In this document: positions 31,935-37,542 of the stretch, piece after piece
Layout: each line of letters opens with the position of its first letter
How positions within the stretch are numbered: the stretch's first letter is position 1
NCBI GenBank assembly: GCA_023428465.1
Contig: JAEYXM010000008.1
Location: 1 to 37,542 of the forward strand
Origin: Actinomycetes bacterium
GTDB lineage: Bacteria; Actinomycetota; Actinomycetes; Actinomycetales; Cellulomonadaceae
Reading direction: 5' to 3'
Length of the DNA stretch: 37,542 nucleotides
Notes under the pieces: model-generated
The model's database searches: none
What the model saw: only the letters and a program-made list of their open reading frames with translations
Told to the model about the DNA's origin: nothing
Program-made: the position numbers and the translations under genes

Positions 31935-33125
31935 ATGACCGTCACCGAGGACCTGGGGACCGAGTACCACCAGCAGGACACGAGCTACTACTGCGGCGCG
32001 GCGTGCGCCCAGATGGTCCTGGAGGAGTGTGGTGCGGGCCTGCAGAACCAGGTCGACCTGTACAACGACAACCACAGCCACTCCACGACGGAGTCGGGCT
32101 GGTACACGGCCCCTGACGGGCTCACCTGGACGCTGAACAACCGGCAGTCCGGCAGGTACTTCGTGCTCGACGCGCTCGCCACCGAGGACGCGATCTCGCG
32201 CATGATCGCGTGGACCATCCACCACTACCGGATCTCGCCGGTCGCGATGGTCTTCGGCTGGCAGCACTGGATCACCGTGCGCGGGTACACCGCGAGCGCC
32301 ACGCCCGCCCACAGCCAGGACGTGAGCTACACGATCAGCGGGTTCGACGTGAACAACCCCTGGCCGCCGACGCCGAGCCCCGCACCGCCGCCCCCGCACT
32401 CGACGGGCGACGTCTGCGGCACCGGTGGGCTGCGTGGCGTCGCCGACGAGCACATCTCCCTGACGACGTGGCGCGCCGACTACATGACCGGCATCCCGGC
32501 CGGGCACTGGGCCGGCAGGTTCGTCGCCGTGTGCGACCCCGAGCCGCCGCCCGTGCGCCGTCCGGACCGCCAGGACCTGCCCAAGCCCCGGTTCGACGGC
32601 GAGCGCATCATCGAGCCGCAGGTCGCGGCCGAGCTGGCGCAGCGCGCACTCGAGGAGGTCGGTCTGTCGCGCCGCGACCCGTGGCGCAGGGCCCTGGACC
32701 GCGCGTCCGTGGGCGAGCCCGTCCTCGTGCAGCGTCTCGATCGACCCGACACCTTCTACTGGGTGGTCCCCCAGGTGCGCGGCGACGGCGCGAGCGCCGC
32801 GGTGAACATCGACGCGCGGTTCGGGCACTACATGCAGGCGCGCGCCCTGCCCGACGCGAAGGGGACGGCGCTCCTCACGCTCGACCGCAGGGACGTCGAC
32901 GGTCTGATCGCCGGCACGCTCCACGAGGTGCCGGGCCGGCGCGGACCGCTCCTCGTCCGGCCGGACCTGGCGTGCGTGAGCAAGCACTGGGTCTGGCGGC
33001 CGTGCCGCGAGTCGCTCTCGCCCTACTACCCGTTCAAGATGGTGAGCTACGGCGCCGGCCGCCTGTACGTGCGGGCTGACGGGCGCGTCTTCAGCAGGCT
33101 CACGACCACCGGTCGCGGTATCTGA
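31935..33125 (+). CDS. C39/papain-like cysteine protease domain protein, no signal peptide
   Basis: 396 residues; GGAGGAT before the ATG. The N-terminal domain looks like a papain-like/C39 peptidase: QQDTSYYCGAACAQMVL with the presumed nucleophile Cys20, GWQHWITVRGYTA with His111, and ISGFDVNNPWPP with Asp138. A Pro-rich linker (142-156) leads to a short middle part, then a C-terminal domain from about 220 to the end (VLVQRLDRPDTFYWVVPQV and later KHWVWRPCRESLSPYYPFKM). No signal or TM, so it should act in the cell. The C-terminal half resembles the separate 137-residue protein that follows. It lies near a subtilisin-like protease, a sigma factor and a TPR protein. Substrate unknown. Confidence 0.7.
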   Translation: MTVTEDLGTEYHQQDTSYYCGAACAQMVLEECGAGLQNQVDLYNDNHSHSTTESGWYTAPDGLTWTLNNRQSGRYFVLDALATEDAISRMIAWTIHHYRISPVAMVFGWQHWITVRGYTASATPAHSQDVSYTISGFDVNNPWPPTPSPAPPPPHSTGDVCGTGGLRGVADEHISLTTWRADYMTGIPAGHWAGRFVAVCDPEPPPVRRPDRQDLPKPRFDGERIIEPQVAAELAQRALEEVGLSRRDPWRRALDRASVGEPVLVQRLDRPDTFYWVVPQVRGDGASAAVNIDARFGHYMQARALPDAKGTALLTLDRRDVDGLIAGTLHEVPGRRGPLLVRPDLACVSKHWVWRPCRESLSPYYPFKMVSYGAGRLYVRADGRVFSRLTTTGRGI

Positions 33126-33146
33126 GGGGCCCGTGATGGAACTACG

Positions 33147-33560
33147 GTGGTGCGCGTGGACGCCGAGCTGGAGCGGGCAGTCGCACGTGCGCGCGTCGCG
33201 GTCGGCGCACCCGACGACGTGCCGGCCCGGGCGACGCACGTCGAGCGCCTCGACCGCCCCACCGGCTACGTGCTCGTGGACCTCGGCGCGCCCGGGTCCC
33301 CGGGATGGGTGGCCGCCGTGGATCCTGTGCACGACGACGTCCTGGCGTGGGCCGTGAACGCGAGCGGCGACCCGACGATCCCCGTGAATCCGCCGGGTCC
33401 GGCGTCGCGGGGCGAGGCGGCGGACCACGTGTGGTGGGCGGGCGGACCGAGCCGCTCGCCCCTGTACCCCCTGCTGCGCGTGACCACGCCCGACGGCGTC
33501 CGGTTCCGCGACGTCACGGGTCGGTGGCACAGCGCGGGCCCCACCGGAACGCGGGGCTGA
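33147..33560 (+). CDS. Small protein related to the C-terminal domain of the C39-like protein
   Basis: 137 residues from GTG 33147; GTG 33156 is an alternative and could be leaderless, as TACGGT lies 7 nt before it. No signal peptide or TM. It parallels the preceding protein's C-terminal domain: THVERLDRPTGYVLVDLG versus VLVQRLDRPDTFYWVVPQV, GWVAAVDPVHDDVLAWA versus SAAVNIDARFGHYMQARA, and DHVWWAGGPSRSPLYPLLRV versus KHWVWRPCRESLSPYYPFKM. It thus seems to be a free-standing copy of that domain, perhaps a regulator, inhibitor or substrate. Two gaps (21 bp before, 213 bp after) leave its operon membership open. Confidence 0.55.
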   Translation: MVRVDAELERAVARARVAVGAPDDVPARATHVERLDRPTGYVLVDLGAPGSPGWVAAVDPVHDDVLAWAVNASGDPTIPVNPPGPASRGEAADHVWWAGGPSRSPLYPLLRVTTPDGVRFRDVTGRWHSAGPTGTRG

Positions 33561-33773
33561 CCGGCGCCGTCGGGCGACAGCCGGCCATCGCGGGGAAACT
33601 CGTGGATTCTTCTTCGCGCCCGGATGTATCAGCGTGCCCGGCCGCGGCTCTTCGTCCGATGTCGGGTACCGCCGCCCGGCCGCCACGGGCGTTCCGGACC
33701 TCCCGGGATGCCGGGGCGACGCAATACGCTCGTGCGCGTGATCGGCCCGGCGCCGGTCGTCGGAGGAGGACCT
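33561..33773 (+). other. Intergenic region before the protease operon
   Basis: 213 bp with lower GC than the flanks. GTATCAGC (33626-33633) also occurs at 31863-31870, upstream of the C39-like gene; both could be part of a shared promoter for the cluster's ECF-type sigma factor. A GGGGAAAC element at 33592-33599 resembles the -35 of ECF promoters, but spacing differs between the two sites. A strong GGAGGAGG site (33762-33769) precedes the protease start. Confidence 0.3.
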
Positions 33774-35516
33774 GTGATCGACACCCCCCAGCTCGACGGA
33801 GAACCCGGCAAGGGCAAGCGCCACCGGCTGCCGCGAGTCGCGAAGCCGGTACGCCTCAAGCCCGAACCGACGATCAACCTCTCTCCCGAGACGTGGGGTC
33901 GGTTGCACGCCCGCAAGCTCGACCCGACCAAGTCGTTGCGCCTGCCCGGTGAGACGTCCCCGCGCGCGACCGTGTACGTCGGCGACAGCCTCCTCGTGCG
34001 CGGCCTCGTCCGCGGCAACGGCGCCCTGGAGGACCTCAAGGAGGCGGCCCAGGCGGCCGGCCTGCGGGTCCTCGACGACTCCGAGGTCCACGCGGACGCC
34101 GAGCTCCTCGCGGAGGCGGACCTCCCCGAGGAGCTGCGCTCCCGCCTGGCGGATCTCTGGGTCTCCGAGGTCCGCCTGGAGCCGGGCACCGACGGGCCGG
34201 CCCTGCCGCCCGACGCCTGGGCGGTCCTGCAGCACCTGCGAGCGCGACGCGGTCCGGCCACCCCCGTCGCGCTCGACCACGTGGTGACGTCCACGAGCCC
34301 CGACGTCGGAACCGCCCCGTTCACCCAGCCGCATCCCTTCACGCAGCCGCACCCCTTCACCCAGCCGCACCCCTTCACGCAGCCGCACCCCTTCACGCAG
34401 CCGCACACCACGTACGGCAACGGGAGCTTCGCGAGCGCCCCCGGCAGCGGGGCGATGGGCAGCTACGGCGTCCCGGGCCTCGGCGGCCGACAGCCTGTCG
34501 CGTGGGTCGGCCCGGAGCCGAGGCCGCGCCACCCGGTGGATGGCTCCGTGCGACGGCCGCTCGTCGCGGTGTGCGACACGGACCTCGCCGACCACCCCTG
34601 GCTCGGCCCCGATCACGTCGACCGCGATCCCGAGGTCCTCGGCCTGCCCATCGGCCTGGCCCGGGCAGCCGCCGACGTCACGGGCTCGGCGGACGCGCTC
34701 GTCGGTGACCTGCAGTCCGACGCCGGTCACGGCACGTTCATGGCCGGGCTCGTCCGCCAGACCTGCCCCGACGCGCGCATCCTCGGCGTCCGGCTCTTCG
34801 GCGGCGACGGCGCCGTGTCCGAGGCCCAGCTCCTGCGGTCGCTGCAGCTCCTGGCCCTGCGCCAGGCGCTCGCCGTGCACGGGTCCGGGGCCGGGTCCGA
34901 GGAGGCGCCCGTCGACGTCGTCGTCCTGTCGCTCGGGTACTACCACGAGACGGCGGAGGACCTCGCGTTCGACGGCCTGCTCCTCGGGCCGATCACCCTG
35001 CTCGGCGAGCTCGGCGCGACGACGGTCGTCTCCGCGGGCAACGACGCGACGGCTCGGCCGATGTTCCCCGCGGCGTTCACCCCGTTCGACGGTGGCCTCG
35101 TCCCCGCCGATCCCGGCCGCCTCCCCGTCGTCGCCGTCGGCGCCGAGAACCCCAACGGCTCCGTCGCGCTGTTCAGCAACGACGGCCCCTGGGTGCGGGT
35201 CCTGCGCCCGGGCGCCTCGCTCGTCAGCTGCTACCCGCCGACGTTCGACGCGTCGGGGCAGCCGAGCGCCGAGCTGATCACCGAGGACGGCACGTGGCGC
35301 GCCGCCGTCGACCCCGACGACTTCTCGTCGGGCTTCGCGGTGTGGAGCGGCACGTCGTTCTCCGCGCCCGTCCTCGCCGGCGAGCTCGCGGCTCGACTGT
35401 CCGAGGCCTACGCGGCCGGCGACGCGAGCACCGCTCCCCAGGACGCGGTCGCGCGGGGCTGGGCGGCCCTCGAGGCCGTCACCGCCGACGACGACGATCC
35501 ACTGGTGCGGCCATGA
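33774..35516 (+). CDS. Subtilisin-like (S8) serine protease, cytoplasmic, repeat linker
   Basis: 580 residues from GTG 33774, chosen for GGAGGAGG 4 bases upstream. No signal peptide. Residues 1-180 are a helical N-terminal region; a linker of five FTQPHP hexapeptides (183-212) follows, then a Gly/Ser stretch and an S8 domain with an intact triad: Asp268 in VAVCDTDL, His319 in AGHGTFMAGLV, Ser528 in SGTSFSAPVLAG, plus oxyanion Asn423 in SAGND. It is coupled to the sigma factor by an ATGA overlap. An intracellular subtilase next to an ECF sigma factor and a TPR protein suggests a signalling or conflict protease rather than a digestive one. Activation of the zymogen and targets are unknown. Confidence 0.85.
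   Translation: MIDTPQLDGEPGKGKRHRLPRVAKPVRLKPEPTINLSPETWGRLHARKLDPTKSLRLPGETSPRATVYVGDSLLVRGLVRGNGALEDLKEAAQAAGLRVLDDSEVHADAELLAEADLPEELRSRLADLWVSEVRLEPGTDGPALPPDAWAVLQHLRARRGPATPVALDHVVTSTSPDVGTAPFTQPHPFTQPHPFTQPHPFTQPHPFTQPHTTYGNGSFASAPGSGAMGSYGVPGLGGRQPVAWVGPEPRPRHPVDGSVRRPLVAVCDTDLADHPWLGPDHVDRDPEVLGLPIGLARAAADVTGSADALVGDLQSDAGHGTFMAGLVRQTCPDARILGVRLFGGDGAVSEAQLLRSLQLLALRQALAVHGSGAGSEEAPVDVVVLSLGYYHETAEDLAFDGLLLGPITLLGELGATTVVSAGNDATARPMFPAAFTPFDGGLVPADPGRLPVVAVGAENPNGSVALFSNDGPWVRVLRPGASLVSCYPPTFDASGQPSAELITEDGTWRAAVDPDDFSSGFAVWSGTSFSAPVLAGELAARLSEAYAAGDASTAPQDAVARGWAALEAVTADDDDPLVRP
34320..34409 (+). repeat. 18-bp tandem repeat, five copies, in frame
   Basis: Five consecutive 18-bp units of the type TTCACGCAGCCGCACCCC encode FTQPHP repeats inside the protease gene; the last unit ends in Thr instead of Pro. 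Copies differ only at third positions (ACC/ACG, CAT/CAC). Because the unit is a multiple of three, copy-number changes would lengthen or shorten the linker without breaking the frame. Confidence 0.95.
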
Positions 35517-36121
35517 TCGATGCCCGCCCCTCCGGCGACACGCTCGTCGCCCGTGCCGCGGTGGCCTTCGCGGACTTCCGCGACGGCGACCGCGCAGCCT
35601 TCGACCAGCTGATGACCATGGTCAGCCCGCTCCTGTGGCATACGGTCCGGGCAGCCGGCCTCGACCACGCCCAGGCCGAGGACGTCCTGCAGACCGTGTG
35701 GCTGACGCTCCTGCGGCACGCCGAGTCCGTGCGCGACCCCCGCACGGTCGTCAAGTGGCTGCTCATCACGACCAAGCGCGAAGCCTGGCGCGTGCGCCGG
35801 CGCGAGCGTGAGGTCGCCGCGATCCCCGCCAGCACGACCGACGGCTCCCCCGAGCCCTGGGACCGCCCCGCCGACCCCGCCGAGGAACCCGGGACCGCGG
35901 TCGAGCTGAACGAACGTCAGCAGCGGCTCTGGCAGCACGTCCACTCACTCCCCCCGCGGTGCCGCGAGCTCATGCGCGTCATCGCCTTCGCCGACCGGCC
36001 GGACTACGGCCACATCGCCGAGGCCCTCGGCATGCCCGTCGGAAGCATCGGCCCCACCCGGGGTCGGTGTCTCGCCAAGCTCCACGACATCCTCGCCGGC
36101 GACCCGGCATGGGAGGGCTGA
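35513..36121 (+). CDS. ECF-type sigma-70 family sigma factor
   Basis: 202 residues from ATG 35513 (overlaps the protease stop). Region 2: AFADFRDGDRAAFDQLMTMV, HAQAEDVLQTVWLTLLRHA and VKWLLITTKREAWRVRRR. An acidic, Pro-rich linker (about 102-125) separates it from region 4: LPPRCRELMRVIAFADRPDY with the helix-turn-helix HIAEALGMPVGSIGPTRGRC. Only regions 2 and 4 are present, as in ECF factors. No classical zinc anti-sigma factor follows; instead the next gene is an unknown 163-residue protein and then a TPR protein. It most likely transcribes this cluster. Confidence 0.9.
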   Translation: MIDARPSGDTLVARAAVAFADFRDGDRAAFDQLMTMVSPLLWHTVRAAGLDHAQAEDVLQTVWLTLLRHAESVRDPRTVVKWLLITTKREAWRVRRREREVAAIPASTTDGSPEPWDRPADPAEEPGTAVELNERQQRLWQHVHSLPPRCRELMRVIAFADRPDYGHIAEALGMPVGSIGPTRGRCLAKLHDILAGDPAWEG

Positions 36122-36612
36122 TGACCACGCACCCCGCCGACCGACCTATCGACGGCTCCGACGTCGCCCTGCTCACCGAGCTGGCCCGGCTGTACGAGAC
36201 CGCCGATCCGGTCCCCGACGGACTCATCGAGCGACTGTCGTTCACCCTCGCCCTCGACGAGCTGTATGCCGAGGTCGCCGCGATGACACGCGTCGCGCCG
36301 GACCTCGCGGGTGTGCGCAGCGAGACCGGCGTCCGCACCGAGACCATGACCTTCTCCGCCGAGTGCCTCACGGTCATGGTGACCGTCAGCCGCACGGGAC
36401 CGGACCGCGTCCGGCTCGACGGCTGGGTCGCCCCCGCGGCACCGCTGCCCGTCCGGCTGCGCATGCAGTCCGGCCGGCTCGAGACCGTCGCCGACGTCGG
36501 CGGCCGGTTCTCCTTCGCGGACCTGCCGACCGGCTTCGTCCAGCTCGCGTTCGGTGCCGGACACGCCGAGGAGACAGGGCAGGTTGTTGTGACACCGTCG
36601 TTCGAGCTGTAG
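36121..36612 (+). CDS. Small protein of the protease/sigma cluster, carboxypeptidase-regulatory-like C-terminus
   Basis: 163 residues from ATG 36121, which shares one base with the sigma stop (TGATG). The N-terminal 60 residues are acidic and helical (DGLIERLSFTLALDELYAEV). The C-terminal 80 residues look like a beta-sandwich with RVRLDGWVAPAAPLPVRLRM, LETVADVGGRFSFADLPTGF and VQLAFG, the G-x-F-x-F-x-x-(L/V)-P-x-G pattern of carboxypeptidase-regulatory-like domains. No signal or TM, no zinc motif. Its place between the sigma factor and the TPR protein fits an anti-sigma or adaptor role, but this is inference only. Confidence 0.75.
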   Translation: MTTHPADRPIDGSDVALLTELARLYETADPVPDGLIERLSFTLALDELYAEVAAMTRVAPDLAGVRSETGVRTETMTFSAECLTVMVTVSRTGPDRVRLDGWVAPAAPLPVRLRMQSGRLETVADVGGRFSFADLPTGFVQLAFGAGHAEETGQVVVTPSFEL

Positions 36613-36622
36613 ACACCTGCCT

Positions 36623-37542
36623 ATGCATGTCGCGCCAGGGCTCCGGAGCTGGCGCGACCGTCTCGCGGCCGCCGCCGCGCACAACGCGGCGGGCCGTCCC
36701 GTGCTGGCGGAGCGCGCCTTCACGCGTCTGCTGCGTGACATCGAGCAGGCGCCGGACGCGGGCGACCCCGCGACGACGGTGCTGCGTGCCCGAGCGCACC
36801 TGGGCCGCGCCGCGTGCACGGTCGACCGGCGGGGCGACCTCGTGCACGCCCTGCAGGACATCGACGCCGCCGCCACCCTCGCGCACGCCGTGGGCGCCGA
36901 CCACGTGCTCGCTGCCGTGCACGGCCAGCGCGCCCTGATCGCCCTCTCGATGGGTCGCACGGCCGACGCCCTCGCCGCGTTCGACGCCGCCGTCGAGCTC
37001 CTCGACCAGGCCGAGCCGTACGACCAGATGTGCATCCTGCTCAACCGCGGGGCACTACACCTCGAGCGGGGCACGCTCGGCCCGGCCCGGCGCGACCTGT
37101 CCCGCTGCGTGGGTCTCGCCGTCGCTGCAGGCGACCTCGTGCTCGAGTTCAAGGCCCGCCACAACCTCGGCTACGTCGAGTTCCTCGCGGGCAACCTGCC
37201 GCGCGCCCTCGCGGAGATGACGGCCGCCACCCAGCTCGACGCCGGCGGGCCGTGGCCGACGTCGCTGCTCGACCAGGCGCGCGTCCTGCGGGAGGCCGGG
37301 CTGATCGGCGAGGCGGAGAACGCCCTGCGCGCCGCGGAGGACCTCTACCGGCGCGACGGCGTCGCGCAGGGCGTCGCCGAGTGCCTCCTCGCGCTCGCCG
37401 AGTGCGCGCTCACGACCGACCCGGAGGCGGCCCGGTCGTTCGCCGCCGACGCCCGGCGCCGGTTCCGTCGGCGCGGCAACGGGCGCTGGGAGCGGCGCGC
37501 CGAGCACCTGCTCCTCGTCGCGGGCCTGGCGCTGGCCACCTC
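36623..37542 (+). CDS. TPR-repeat protein, N-terminal part (runs off window end); possible CHAT protein
   Basis: Open from ATG 36623 to the window end (306 codons, no stop); 10 nt after the previous gene, no clear ribosome-binding site. The sequence is a series of TPR-like helix pairs: NAAGRPVLAERAFTRLLRDI, ALIALSMGRTADALAAFDAA, LLNRGALHLERGTLGPARRD, HNLGYVEFLAGNLPRALAEM and LREAGLIGEAENALRAAEDL. Trp- and Arg-rich start. Genes in this setting (TPR after an ECF sigma factor and an S8 peptidase) often end in a CHAT caspase-like domain in actinobacteria to my knowledge; that part would be past the window, so it is not seen here. Confidence 0.8.
   Translation, partial: MHVAPGLRSWRDRLAAAAAHNAAGRPVLAERAFTRLLRDIEQAPDAGDPATTVLRARAHLGRAACTVDRRGDLVHALQDIDAAATLAHAVGADHVLAAVHGQRALIALSMGRTADALAAFDAAVELLDQAEPYDQMCILLNRGALHLERGTLGPARRDLSRCVGLAVAAGDLVLEFKARHNLGYVEFLAGNLPRALAEMTAATQLDAGGPWPTSLLDQARVLREAGLIGEAENALRAAEDLYRRDGVAQGVAECLLALAECALTTDPEAARSFAADARRRFRRRGNGRWERRAEHLLLVAGLALAT

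Noticed and set aside
34320..34409. CRISPR-like array.
   Set aside because: The repeats are directly adjacent without spacers and in frame with the protease; no cas genes are present.
31890..34946. A 1018-codon open frame on the minus strand opposite the protease cluster.
   Set aside because: Antisense to genes with recognisable motifs; low-complexity composition including a repeat that just mirrors the 18-bp units.

Overview
The window comes from a very GC-rich actinobacterium. Gene content (GH3 beta-glycosidase under LacI control, secreted GH13 alpha-amylase, actinobacterial-type RpiB, PepN, Eis-like acetyltransferase, M13 peptidase) and the frequent ATGA/GTGA overlaps point to Cellulomonas or a related Micrococcales genus. 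This assignment is inference from gene families, not from a marker gene. No rRNA, tRNA or CRISPR array was seen.

Region 1 (1-7600) is accessory DNA, visibly less GC-rich than the rest. It opens with the C-terminus of an ISL3-type transposase and closes with a decayed ISL3 element, a DUF1524-type nuclease fragment and a possible partition-protein fragment. Between them lies a minus-strand cassette, in transcription order: a secreted 4-Cys protein, a lipoprotein, a second secreted 4-Cys protein (paralogue of the first), a UUCG-loop hairpin, a membrane-anchored protein with a peptidoglycan-binding-like segment, an ABC ATPase, an FtsX/MacB-like permease, a two-TM protein and an acyltransferase-3 membrane enzyme. 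It resembles a bacteriocin-type or cell-surface export system, but I do not recognise the secreted family.

Region 2 (7600-16260) holds a GntR (YtrA-type) regulator with a DUF1648 membrane protein, then a sulfur-acquisition operon. Its leader encodes a 22-codon Cys-rich peptide. The operon follows: ssuB-like ATPase, ssuA-like lipoprotein, a long intra-operon hairpin, ssuC-like permease, acetyl-CoA synthetase, O-acetylhomoserine sulfhydrylase and a CoA-binding protein. No desulfonating monooxygenase is present. The sulfhydrylase releases acetate that the synthetase could recycle.

Region 3 (16260-30600) is mostly housekeeping and carbohydrate or peptide metabolism: an alkyltransferase-like DNA-repair protein, a membrane SpoIIE-type phosphatase, an Eis-like GNAT, RpiB, a LacI repressor divergent from a GH3 glycosidase (with repeated operators), an M13 metallopeptidase, a six-Cys membrane-anchored protein, an alpha-amylase with a C-terminal starch-binding domain, and PepN.

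Region 4 (30800-37542) starts with a membrane-anchored PIG-L deacetylase. It is followed by a cluster of apparently intracellular protein-processing genes: a C39/papain-like protein without a signal peptide, a small protein related to its C-terminal domain, a subtilisin-like protease with an in-frame 18-bp repeat linker, an ECF-type sigma factor, a small accessory protein and a TPR protein that runs off the window. The last four are tightly linked. This protease/sigma/TPR cluster and the 4-Cys export cassette are the two best candidates for an undescribed system.
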